The position numbers and the translations under genes were made by a program. The notes under the pieces were generated by a model that was not told the DNA's origin, did no database searches, and saw only the letters and a program-made list of their open reading frames with translations. Below are positions 25,773-33,523 of a DNA stretch of 64,000 nt, in pieces; within the stretch, counting starts at the first letter, position 1, and each line of letters begins with the position of its first letter. Source of the DNA: Asanoa sp. WMMD1127 (GTDB taxonomy: Bacteria > Actinomycetota > Actinomycetes > Mycobacteriales > Micromonosporaceae); NCBI RefSeq assembly GCF_029626225.1, contig NZ_JARUBP010000001.1, forward strand, positions 6,820,001-6,884,000. Direction: 5' to 3'.

Positions 25773-26204
25773 CTAGGTGGGCGTCCAGCGCAGCCAGGTG
25801 CGGTCCTGGCCGAAACCGGCCCGGGTATAGAGCGACACCGCCCGGTCGCTCGAGTGCACGGTCACGTGCTCCAGCGACAACTGTTCAGCGCAGGCCAGCA
25901 CCTCGGCCAGCAACGCCGCCCCCACGCCGCGGCCGCGCGCCGAGGGCAGCACGTACACCGACTGCACGTCGCCGAACCGGCGGTCGCGCCGCGACCGGCT
26001 CGGCACCCGCGCCGCGACGAACAGCCAGGCCATCCCGACCACCCGCCCGTCCAGCTCGGCGACGAACGGCAGGTGGGTCTCCACATGCGCGGCCAGCCAC
26101 TCGGAGAACGACGTGTCGAACGCGTCATCGGCCACCCCGTCGCGGCGTAGCGCCGACAGCGCCGCCGCGTCGGCGACGGTCGCCCGCCGCACGACCACGC
26201 TCAC
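25773..26204 (-). CDS. GNAT-family N-acetyltransferase
   Basis: A 143-residue GNAT protein. The acetyl-CoA motif A is VQSVYVLPSARGRGVGAALL (pyrophosphate loop RGRGVG), and motif B is TVHSSDRAVSLYTRAGF. The GTG start overlaps the MarR stop (GTGA), so the two are translationally coupled. The operon context (MarR plus a divergent MMPL exporter) suggests drug modification or resistance; this is inference. Its stop lies 4 bases from the ABC-2 permease stop in convergent orientation. Confidence 0.88.
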   Translation of the reverse strand: MSVVVRRATVADAAALSALRRDGVADDAFDTSFSEWLAAHVETHLPFVAELDGRVVGMAWLFVAARVPSRSRRDRRFGDVQSVYVLPSARGRGVGAALLAEVLACAEQLSLEHVTVHSSDRAVSLYTRAGFGQDRTWLRWTPT

Positions 26205-26623
26205 CCCGTCGCCGCCAGCACCCGGTGGAGCAGCGAGTTGAGCTGCGCGGCCTCGGCCGCGGACAGGCCGAGCGCCGCAGGCCGGTTCATCCGCGCGATG
26301 ATCGGCCAGGCCCGCCCGAGCAGCTCGTGCCCGGCGGCGGTCAGGCTGACCGACAGCGGCTGCCCCCGCCGCGGCGCCGGGTGTGTGACGAGGCCTTCGG
26401 CGACCAGCCCGCGCAGCAGCGAGCCCATGCTCTGCGGCGTGACCCGCACCTGCCGGGCGAGCTCCGCCGACGACATGCCCGGGTTGCGGCTCAGCGTGGC
26501 CAGGATGCCGAACAGGTGCGGCTTGAGGCCCACCTTGGCCAGCTCGGCCGTGAACATCCGGCTGAGCGCGTGGCTGGCCCGGACGACGGTCCACGGGACC
26601 ACGGCGTCGTCGTCGAACTCCAT
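26201..26623 (-). CDS. MarR-family transcriptional regulator
   Basis: A 140-residue winged-helix regulator. The recognition region is MSSAELARQVRVTPQSMGSLL and the wing is VTHPAPRRGQPLSVSLTAAG. ATG at 26623 (MEFDDDAVV) was chosen because the in-frame GTG/ATG-type codons upstream fall inside the operator; no clear ribosome site precedes it, so translation may be leaderless. It is divergent from the MMPL exporter and cotranscribed with the GNAT gene. Confidence 0.88.
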   Translation of the reverse strand: MEFDDDAVVPWTVVRASHALSRMFTAELAKVGLKPHLFGILATLSRNPGMSSAELARQVRVTPQSMGSLLRGLVAEGLVTHPAPRRGQPLSVSLTAAGHELLGRAWPIIARMNRPAALGLSAAEAAQLNSLLHRVLAATG

Positions 26624-26634
26624 GTTTAGTAGCG

Positions 26635-26654
26635 TATGGTCCCGGCTAACCATA
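26635..26654. promoter_or_regulatory. Inverted repeat operator for MarR/MMPL divergent genes
   Basis: Arms TATGGT (26635-26640) and ACCATA (26649-26654) are separated by 8 bases. They lie 12 bases upstream of the MarR start and 35 bases upstream of the MMPL start. Position and symmetry fit a MarR autoregulatory operator. Confidence 0.6.
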
Positions 26655-26688
26655 AGTCTCCTTACACCCCGGCCGAGAGGCGACAGCG

Positions 26689-28734
26689 ATGTGGACCGAG
26701 TGGATCCTGCGGCACCGGCGGCTCGTCATGCTCGGCTGGCTGGTGCTCGCGGTGATCGGCGGCGCCCTGGCACCGCGGGCGATCGACCGGCTCAGCTACG
26801 ACTTCAGCTTCCCGGGCCAGCCGGCCTACGAGGCCAACCAGCGGATCCAGGAGACCTTCGGTGGCGGCGGCGACGTGGACCCGCTGGTCGTCACCGTCAC
26901 CCTGCCCGAGGGAAAGACCTTCGACGATCCCGGCGTACGCGATGAGCTCGCCGCCGCGTTCGGTCGGCTCCAGCGGCCGGACTGGCGGGTCGCCTCCCCG
27001 CTCGACGTCGCCGACGCCGACGCGTTCGTCCGCGACGACACCGCGTTCGCCCTGGTCTATCCGCCGCTCACCCCCGGCCCCGCCCCGTACGCCGCCGCCC
27101 TCCCCCAGCTCGAAGGCGCGCTGGCCGGTGTCACCGTAGGTGGCGCGCAACCGCTGGTCACCGGCGTCGACCCGCTCAACGAGAGCGGCGGCGGGTCCGA
27201 CCGGCCCATCATCGTGGAGATCGCGCTCGGCGCCGGCGGCGCGCTGATCGTGCTGGCGCTGGCCTTCGGCTCGCTGCTCGCCCTGGTGCCCCTGCTGATG
27301 GCCGCCGTCGCGATCACCACGACGTTCCTGCTGGTCCTGGCACTGACCGCCGGCCTCGACGTCTCGTTCATCGTGCAGTACCTGGTGGGTCTGATCGGCC
27401 TCGGCGTCGCCATCGACTACGCGTTGCTGCTGGTCATGCGCTGGCGCGAGGAGCGCGCGGGCGGGGCCGACAACGAGCAGGCGGTACGCACGGCGATGGC
27501 CACCGCCGGCCGCGCTGTCGTGTTCAGCGGGGTCACGGTGGCGATCTCGCTGCTCGCGTTGATCGTGCTCCCCCTGCCGTTCCTGCGCAGCGTCGGCCTC
27601 GGCGGCCTGCTGATCCCGCTGGTCAGCGTGCTGGTCGCGGTGACCCTGCTGCCGGCGCTGCTCGCCTCCGTCGGTCCCAGGCTGGAGTGGCCCCGCCGCA
27701 AGCTGCCGAAGACGGAGAGCCGGTCCTGGCACGCCATCGGCGGGTTCGTCGTCCGGCACCGCTGGCTCTCCGCCGTCCTCGCCACCGCCGCCCTGGTCGT
27801 CATGGCCCTGCCCGTCTTCGGCCTGCGCCTCGGTTCGCCGGAGCTCGCGGCGATCGGGGGCGGCGACAGCCCGGCCGCCGTGGGCTACCAGAACCTGGCC
27901 GAGGCCGGCGCGGCCGGCGCGCTGCGGCCGATCGAGGTCGTCACCACGGATCCGGCGGCGGCCGAGCGGCTGGCCGGCGTGGAGGGCGTGTGGGAGGTGG
28001 TCGCCCCGAACGGGCCCGGCTGGACGGCCGGCGACCAGCGGCTGGTGCCCGTGCTGTTGACGGAGGACCCGGCGTCGCCGGCGGGCGCGGCGACGGTCGA
28101 CCGGATCCGGGCGGCGGCGCCGGGCGAGGTCGGCGGCACGGCGGCGCAGGACGCCGACGCGGTCGACGCGATCTACGGTGACAGCTGGTGGGTGCTCGCC
28201 CTCGTCGTGGTGATCACGTTCGCGCTGCTGGCCCGGGCGCTCCGGTCGATCTGGCTGCCGATCAAGGCGCTGCTGCTCAACGTGGTGTCGATCGCGGCGG
28301 CGTACGGCCTCACGGTGTTGATCTGGCAGGACGGCTACGGCAGCGAGGCCCTGTTCGGCACGGAGTCCAGCGGGTCGGTCACGGTGTGGGTGCCGATCGC
28401 CGCGTTCTCGTTCCTGTTCGGGCTGTCGATGGACTACGAGGTGTTCATCCTGTCCCGGATCCGCGAGGGCCACGACGCCGGCCTGTCGACCGACGAGGCG
28501 ACGGTGCACGGCATCGCGTACACCGGGCGGTTGGTCACCTCGGCCGCGCTCATCCTGGTGCTGGCGTTCATCGCGCTGTCGACGGTGCCGGTGGTCGACG
28601 TGAAGATCTTCGCGACGACGCTGGCCCTCGGCATCGCCCTCGACGCGACGATCGTCCGCGGCATCCTGACCCCCGCCTTGGTGGCCGCGTTCGGCCGCGT
28701 CAACTGGTGGTGGCCGGGCCGCCGATCCGCGTGA
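26689..28734 (+). CDS. MMPL/RND-family transporter
   Basis: A 681-residue membrane protein with the duplicated MMPL topology: an N-terminal TM, a periplasmic domain (about 40-165), five to six TMs (about 170-340), a second TM and periplasmic domain, and a final TM cluster. Hallmarks are GLGVAIDYALLLVMRWREE in TM4 and LFGLSMDYEVFILSRIRE in the second half, which carry the proton-relay Asp-Tyr pairs. Such proteins export lipids or drugs. The flanking MarR and GNAT genes suggest a drug-responsive locus. Its last 35 bases overlap the convergent HEAT-like gene. Confidence 0.92.
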   Translation: MWTEWILRHRRLVMLGWLVLAVIGGALAPRAIDRLSYDFSFPGQPAYEANQRIQETFGGGGDVDPLVVTVTLPEGKTFDDPGVRDELAAAFGRLQRPDWRVASPLDVADADAFVRDDTAFALVYPPLTPGPAPYAAALPQLEGALAGVTVGGAQPLVTGVDPLNESGGGSDRPIIVEIALGAGGALIVLALAFGSLLALVPLLMAAVAITTTFLLVLALTAGLDVSFIVQYLVGLIGLGVAIDYALLLVMRWREERAGGADNEQAVRTAMATAGRAVVFSGVTVAISLLALIVLPLPFLRSVGLGGLLIPLVSVLVAVTLLPALLASVGPRLEWPRRKLPKTESRSWHAIGGFVVRHRWLSAVLATAALVVMALPVFGLRLGSPELAAIGGGDSPAAVGYQNLAEAGAAGALRPIEVVTTDPAAAERLAGVEGVWEVVAPNGPGWTAGDQRLVPVLLTEDPASPAGAATVDRIRAAAPGEVGGTAAQDADAVDAIYGDSWWVLALVVVITFALLARALRSIWLPIKALLLNVVSIAAAYGLTVLIWQDGYGSEALFGTESSGSVTVWVPIAAFSFLFGLSMDYEVFILSRIREGHDAGLSTDEATVHGIAYTGRLVTSAALILVLAFIALSTVPVVDVKIFATTLALGIALDATIVRGILTPALVAAFGRVNWWWPGRRSA

Positions 28735-29323
28735 TCGCGCGTCGGGCCCTGTCCCGCTCCCACGGTGTGCGGCGGGGGTTGTCGGCGATGCGGCGTAGGG
28801 CCGGCAACGCCCGCTCGTCCGCGAAGCGCGGCGCCGCGTCCACGGCCGCCTGGCGGGCCGCGTCGTGGCGGTCGCCGAGCAGGCGGGGCAGCAGGTCGGT
28901 CAAGGCGGGGCTCCGCCGGGCCAGCAGGCTCGCCACCGCCGTCGCCCGCAGATAGCCGTGGCCCGCCTCCCGCACCTGGGCCGCCGCCACCAGGATCGCC
29001 AGCGAACCCGGCGTGTCCAGCTCGCGGAGCGCGTGCGCGACGTTGGTGTCGCGGCGGAGCGCCGGGGTCGCGACGACGACCGCCTCGAAGCGCTCGGGCC
29101 ACCGGCGGGCGGCGACGTGCACCGTCTCGGAGGCGTCCTCCACGACGTCGCGCGGATGGGCGCCGGGTGCCCCGGTCGGCGGGCGCGGCACGGTGCCGGC
29201 CACCACCGCGAGCAGGGCCGCGCACGCCGTGTCCGGCAATGTCTCGAACCGGGCCAGCGCGTCCGGGAACCCCGACCCGCCGGCGGCGGTGAGCAACCGG
29301 GCGACCTCCTCCGCGGCGTCCAC
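28700..29323 (-). CDS. HEAT/armadillo-like repeat protein
   Basis: A 207-residue all-helical protein. Repeated helix pairs such as LDTPGSLAILVAAAQVREAG, GYLRATAVASLLARRSP and RHDAARQAAVDAAPRFADE carry the Asp/Arg pattern of HEAT-like repeats, ending LPALRRIADNPRRTPWERD. No signal peptide or enzymatic motif. Probably a scaffold or binding protein; partner unknown. It overlaps the MMPL 3' end by 35 bases in convergent orientation. Confidence 0.75.
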   Translation of the reverse strand: MDAAEEVARLLTAAGGSGFPDALARFETLPDTACAALLAVVAGTVPRPPTGAPGAHPRDVVEDASETVHVAARRWPERFEAVVVATPALRRDTNVAHALRELDTPGSLAILVAAAQVREAGHGYLRATAVASLLARRSPALTDLLPRLLGDRHDAARQAAVDAAPRFADERALPALRRIADNPRRTPWERDRARRAITRIGGPATTS

Positions 29324-29409
29324 AAGGGAACGTTACAACCGAGGTCCAACCGGGCGCGGGGCGCGACCGGGGCGGCGTGCGGCGGGTGTCGTCGGGCAGA
29401 ATCACCAAA

Positions 29410-30123
29410 ATGACCGCCAACGAGTCGTCCTTCGACGAGACCGTCGTCGACGACCCGGCGGCCCGGGCGCTCTACTGGGTGCTGTTCCCGTTGCTGGGCG
29501 CGGCGCTCGGCTGGGTCGTCCAGTGGGGGGCCGGCTGGGTCGTGGGCCTGCCCTGGGCGCCGTTCAAGTTCGTGTTCCGGTTCGTCGACGAGGCGCCCGA
29601 CGTGCAGGCGACGCTGGCCTGCGTGGGAGTGGGCCTGGTGCTCGGTCTGGTCGTGGCGGTGCTGGCGGTCGCCGACATGCTGGTCGTGCGGGTCGGGCCG
29701 AGCGAGGTCACGCTCACGCGGGGCGGCAACAAGGCCAAGGCGCGGCGGATGTCCCGGGGCGAGGTCACCGGCGTCTTCTTCGACCGCAAGGAGCTCGTCG
29801 TGCTCGGCCGGGAGGCCCGCGAGCTGGCCCGGGAGAAGACCGACCTGAGCAAGAAGGCGGTCGAGGCGGCGTTCACCGCCAAGGGCTACCCGTGGCTGGC
29901 CGGCGGCGACCCGCACCGCGACGAGTTCCGCATCTGGACCCGGCTCGACGACGACCTGCCCGGTGTGGCGCACGGCCTGCTCATCGACCGGGCCACCGCG
30001 CTCGAGAAGGGCCGGACCGAGGAGGCCGCGCAGCTGCGCGAGCAGCTGCTCAAGCTCGGCTTCGTGGTCCGCGACGAGAACAAGAAGCAGCACTGGCGGC
30101 GCGACCGACGGGAGCTGGCGTGA
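29410..30123 (+). CDS. YqeB-like membrane protein
   Basis: A 237-residue protein with two N-terminal membrane segments (ALYWVLFPLLGAALGWVVQW; ACVGVGLVLGLVVAVLAVA), then a cytoplasmic part containing VGPSEVTLTRGGNKAK, GVFFDRKELVVLGREARELARE and TALEKGRTEEAAQLREQL. This layout matches the uncharacterised YqeB family of actinobacteria and bacilli. ATG at 29410. The sulfotransferase-like gene starts in its stop codon (GTGA), so the two are coupled, but a functional link is not known. Confidence 0.8.
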   Translation: MTANESSFDETVVDDPAARALYWVLFPLLGAALGWVVQWGAGWVVGLPWAPFKFVFRFVDEAPDVQATLACVGVGLVLGLVVAVLAVADMLVVRVGPSEVTLTRGGNKAKARRMSRGEVTGVFFDRKELVVLGREARELAREKTDLSKKAVEAAFTAKGYPWLAGGDPHRDEFRIWTRLDDDLPGVAHGLLIDRATALEKGRTEEAAQLREQLLKLGFVVRDENKKQHWRRDRRELA

Positions 30124-30815
30124 TCCGGATCGCGATGTGGTCGGGTCCGCGCAACGTCTCGACCGCCCTGATGCGCAGCTTCGGCGCGCGGGCCGACTGC
30201 GCCGTGGTCGACGAGCCGCTCTACGCCTTCTACCTGGCGGCCACCGGGCTCGACCACCCGGGCCGGGCGGCGATCCTGGCCAGCCAGCCCACCCACTGGT
30301 GGGGCGCGGTCGACGCGCTGCGCCGGCCCGCCGGCAAGGCGCTGCAGTACGAGAAGCACATGGCGCACCACCTGCTGCCCGAGGTGGGCCGGGAGTGGTT
30401 GGGCGAGGTCGTCAACGCGTACCTGATCCGGGATCCGGCGCATGTGGTCGCCTCGTACGCCAAGGTCCGTGGCACGCCGACGCTCGAGGACCTCGGCTAT
30501 CCGCAGCAGGTGGAGATCTTCCGCGCCCACGGCGGGCCGGTGCTCGACTCGGCGGCGCTGCTGCGCGACCCCGCAGGCCAGCTCCGCAAGCTCTGCGCCG
30601 AGCTGGGCATCGAGTTCGACCCGGCGATGCTGACCTGGCCGGCCGGTCGGCGGGACAGCGACGGGGTCTGGGCCCCGCACTGGTACGCGGCGGTCGAGCG
30701 GTCCACCGGCTTCGCGCCCTACCGCGACGAGCCGGTCGACGTGCCCGCCCACCTGACGCACCTGGTGGAGGCGGCGCAGCCGTTCTACGACGAGCTGGCC
30801 GCACACCGGCTCTAG
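30120..30815 (+). CDS. Sulfotransferase-like P-loop protein
   Basis: A 231-residue protein. The N-terminal MWSGPRNVSTALMRSF resembles the 5'-phosphosulfate-binding P-loop of sulfotransferases; DEPLYAFYL and VNAYLIRDPAHVVASYAKV correspond to later conserved segments (3'-phosphate-binding Arg/Ser region). Members of this family in actinobacteria are often beside or fused to class IV aminotransferases, and here the convergent neighbour is one, overlapping by 4 bases. A sulfate acceptor is unknown and sulfotransferase activity is unproven. Confidence 0.78.
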   Translation: MIRIAMWSGPRNVSTALMRSFGARADCAVVDEPLYAFYLAATGLDHPGRAAILASQPTHWWGAVDALRRPAGKALQYEKHMAHHLLPEVGREWLGEVVNAYLIRDPAHVVASYAKVRGTPTLEDLGYPQQVEIFRAHGGPVLDSAALLRDPAGQLRKLCAELGIEFDPAMLTWPAGRRDSDGVWAPHWYAAVERSTGFAPYRDEPVDVPAHLTHLVEAAQPFYDELAAHRL

Positions 30816-31708
30816 AGCTCCTGAGCGTTGGCCCGGGCGTACGCCTGGTAGATCCCGGACAGCTTGGCGGTCACCGGACCCACCTCGCCGGCGCCGACGA
30901 CGCGGCCGTCGATCGTCGTCACCGCGGCCAGCTCGCCCATCGTCCCGGTGCAGAACACCTCGTCGGCGTTGTACATCTCGACCAGGCTCACGTCGCGCAC
31001 CTCGGTCGGGACGCCGGCTTCCGGTGCCAGCTTCAGCACGGTGTCGCGGGTGATCCCTTCCGGACACGCGACGGTACGCGGGGTGACCAGCCCGCCGTCC
31101 ACCACCGCGAACAGGTGCGTGGCGTTGGTCTCGGCCACGAAGCCCCGGGAGTCCAACATGAGCGCGTCGTCGGCGCCGGCCACGTTGGCCTCGATCTTCG
31201 CGAGGATCGAGTTGAGCAGGTTCGCGTGGTGGATCTTCGGGTCGAGCACGTCGGCGCCGGGCCGGCGGACACTCGAGGTGATCAGCGTCAGGCCCGACGT
31301 GTCGTACACGGGCGGTTTGTGCTCGGCGAGCACGATCAACGTGCAGCCCGCGGTGTTGAGCCGCGGGTCCATGCCGCTGGTGAGCTTGACGCCGCGGGTC
31401 AGGGTCAGTCGCACGTGTACGCCGTCGCGCATGTCGTTGGCCGCCAGCGTCTCGCGGACGGCGGCCGTTATGTCCGCATTGGACGGTATGCCGGCGAAGT
31501 TGAGCGCGCTGGCCGAACGGCGCAGGCGGGTGAGGTGGGCGTCGAGCGCGAAGATCCGGCCGTCGTAAAGCCGCAGGCCCTCCCAGACGGCGTCGCCACC
31601 CTGGACAACCGAGTCGAACGGCGACAAACCGGGCTCGTCCCGGTGCCGCAGCACGCCGTTGACCGAATACCGGATGTCGGCGTTCCGCGCGTCGTAGCTC
31701 TGCAGCAT
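30812..31708 (-). CDS. PLP-dependent class IV aminotransferase (branched-chain or D-amino acid type)
   Basis: A 298-residue fold-type IV PLP enzyme. The PLP lysine is in DPKIHHANLLNSILAK; the phosphate-binding and later motifs are FVAETNATHLFAVVDG, CPEGITRDTVLKLA and ADEVFCTGTMGELAAV. The N-terminal SVVQGGDAVWEGLRLYDGRI corresponds to the IlvE-type substrate loop. It would exchange an amino group between an amino acid and 2-oxoglutarate or pyruvate. Branched-chain specificity is plausible but not fixed by visible residues. ATG at 31708. Confidence 0.88.
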   Translation of the reverse strand: MLQSYDARNADIRYSVNGVLRHRDEPGLSPFDSVVQGGDAVWEGLRLYDGRIFALDAHLTRLRRSASALNFAGIPSNADITAAVRETLAANDMRDGVHVRLTLTRGVKLTSGMDPRLNTAGCTLIVLAEHKPPVYDTSGLTLITSSVRRPGADVLDPKIHHANLLNSILAKIEANVAGADDALMLDSRGFVAETNATHLFAVVDGGLVTPRTVACPEGITRDTVLKLAPEAGVPTEVRDVSLVEMYNADEVFCTGTMGELAAVTTIDGRVVGAGEVGPVTAKLSGIYQAYARANAQEL

Positions 31709-31726
31709 TCACCCAGCAGATCACGG

Positions 31727-31735
31727 CTATCCACA
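31727..31735 (+). promoter_or_regulatory. DnaA-box-like nonamer upstream of the TPR/FN3 gene
   Basis: CTATCCACA differs from TTATCCACA at one position. It lies in the 59-base divergent gap before the TPR/FN3 gene. Further DnaA-like nonamers occur at 33310, 33377 and 33399, before the next gene. Confidence 0.35.
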
Positions 31736-31767
31736 CGACTAGCGCGCAGGGCCGCCGCACGGGCAGA

Positions 31768-33312
31768 GTGTCTGGCGTGTCGCTGCCCTCCCCGCTCGCC
31801 GCCGCGCTCCGCCAGGCCCAGGCGCTGCGCGACGCCGGCGACCTGCCCACGGCCCGCGCCATGCTCGAAGACGCGGTCGACGCCGCCCGCCCGGTGCTCG
31901 GCGACGACCACCCGGAGCTGCTGGGCGGCCAACACGCCCTGGCCACCCTGCACCGCGAGGCCGACGACCCGACCGCCGCGCGCCGGGTCCTGGAGGAAGC
32001 CCTCGCCGCCGGCGAACTGCACCGCGGCGAAGCCGATCCGCTGCTGCTGGCCCTTTCCTACGACCTGGGCGCCGTGGCCGAGGAGCTCGGCAACCGCCAC
32101 GAGGCCCGCCGCAACTTCACCCGGGTCACGACGTACGGGCCGGCCGCGTTCGGTGAAGACCATCACATGGTCCGGTCCGCGGCCGCCTACCTGTCGTCCG
32201 CGGGTGGGGAACTGCCCCCGCTGCCCCCGCTCCAGCCGACGGTCGCGCCCCCGCCGCCCGGTGGGCCGGCGTTCGGCGCGCCATCCGGAGACGCGCCGTT
32301 CGCCGCTGGCCGCGGCCCCAAGGGTCGACCGACGCATCTCGGCGAAGCGACGCGAGACGCGCCGCCGCGGTTCGCGCCGTCCGCCGGGCCGCCGACGAGT
32401 TGGCCGCCGCAGGCGCCGCCGGCCGAGCGCACCGGCGCGAGCACGACGGGGGCTCCGGCCTGGCCGGGGCGTGAGGTGGCGCCCGGAGTCTTCGCGCCTG
32501 GCCAGGCCGATGCCGCCGCCCGAGCCGCGATCGAGGCGCCGACGCAGGCGCTGCCGACGCAGCGGCCGCCGGGCGGGCAGGCAGCACCGGCCGCCTGGTT
32601 CGACGCGAACGCGACCCCGGAGAGCCCGCCCGGGCCGTGGGGACCGCCACCGTCCAAGCCAGCCGGGGCCGCGTGGGGCGGCGGGCCGCCGGCCGGTGCC
32701 ACCGAGCCGTGGGGGCGGGAGGTGGCGCCGGCGGGCGATCGGTTGCCCACGGCTCTCGGAAACCGCCACGAGCCCGCCGCCTCTCCTGCGACGGCGGTCG
32801 AGGTGGCGCCCGTATCCCTGCATGGTCCGATGGCTGCCGCCGCGGCGCGGGAGCGGGCGCGGGGGCGCAGTGCGACGGTGGCCGCGTTCGTCGCCGCCGG
32901 CGCGGCGGTCGTGCTGGCGCTGGTGGTGCTGTTCGTGGTGTTCCGGCGGGAGACCGAGCCGCCGCGGGTGGGCGCGGTGCCCGACATCAGCGCGGGCGCG
33001 CCGGTGCCGAGCGGGCCGGCGCTGGGCGGTGAACCCCCCAGTGACCTGGCGGTACGCGCGGACGGCGACGCGCTGCTGGTCACCTGGACCGATCCGACGG
33101 CGGGAACGGTGCCGTTCATCCTCGCCGCGGGGCGGGCGGGCACCCAGTTGCGGGCGATGGCGACGATCGAGCCCGGTGTGACCCGATATCTGGCGAACGG
33201 GCTGAGCACCAAGGCGGACTACTGCTTCACGGTGGTGGCGGTCTATTCGACCGACAAGTACGCGGCGTCCGGTCAGGTGTGCACCAACCGTACGGCCGAT
33301 GCTCCGCGGTAA
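31768..33312 (+). CDS. Membrane-anchored TPR and fibronectin type III protein
   Basis: About 514 residues. The cytoplasmic N-terminus (about 5-150) has tetratricopeptide-like helices (AQALRDAGDLPTARAMLEDA; ALATLHREADDPTAARRVLE). A long Pro/Ala/Gly-rich linker (about 150-365) follows. A single TM (VAAFVAAGAAVVLALVVLFV) is at about 370-390. The external C-terminus (about 415-510) has a fibronectin type III-like beta-sandwich (PSDLAVRADGDALLVTWTDP; YCFTVVAVYSTDKYAASGQV). GTG at 31768 or 31777. It is the first of five co-directional genes to 40903 with MoxR, DUF58 and transglutaminase-like proteins, so probably part of an envelope-associated system. Function unknown. Confidence 0.8.
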   Translation: MSGVSLPSPLAAALRQAQALRDAGDLPTARAMLEDAVDAARPVLGDDHPELLGGQHALATLHREADDPTAARRVLEEALAAGELHRGEADPLLLALSYDLGAVAEELGNRHEARRNFTRVTTYGPAAFGEDHHMVRSAAAYLSSAGGELPPLPPLQPTVAPPPPGGPAFGAPSGDAPFAAGRGPKGRPTHLGEATRDAPPRFAPSAGPPTSWPPQAPPAERTGASTTGAPAWPGREVAPGVFAPGQADAAARAAIEAPTQALPTQRPPGGQAAPAAWFDANATPESPPGPWGPPPSKPAGAAWGGGPPAGATEPWGREVAPAGDRLPTALGNRHEPAASPATAVEVAPVSLHGPMAAAAARERARGRSATVAAFVAAGAAVVLALVVLFVVFRRETEPPRVGAVPDISAGAPVPSGPALGGEPPSDLAVRADGDALLVTWTDPTAGTVPFILAAGRAGTQLRAMATIEPGVTRYLANGLSTKADYCFTVVAVYSTDKYAASGQVCTNRTADAPR

Positions 33313-33407
33313 TCCACAAGACACGGTGCGTACGCGCGAATGGACTGACCTGCGTTGACGTGAGGTTGGTTCGCCGTTGTCCACAGGGCACCGGAGCACT
33401 GTCCACA
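33310..33407 (+). promoter_or_regulatory. Cluster of three DnaA-box-like sites
   Basis: TAATCCACA at 33310, TTGTCCACA at 33377 (exact match to the actinobacterial DnaA box) and CTGTCCACA at 33399, all on the same strand. The last two are 22 bases apart, two helical turns. They lie in the 211-base gap between the TPR/FN3 and propeller/FN3 genes. Possible DnaA control or titration sites; not an origin. Confidence 0.45.
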
Positions 33408-33523
33408 GCCGACCACGACGGGTCCACTTCGCCATCGACGTACCCATATGATGGCCCCTGGCTTCGGGGAGGAACGCCAGGCGACCGGGTCGCCGCACAC
33501 AGGGGTGGGAGGGGCAGCCGGCT

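Noticed and set aside
33310-33407. Origin of replication, because of clustered DnaA-like boxes
   Set aside because: Only three or four sites, no AT-rich unwinding region and no dnaA, dnaN, gyrB or rpmH nearby.
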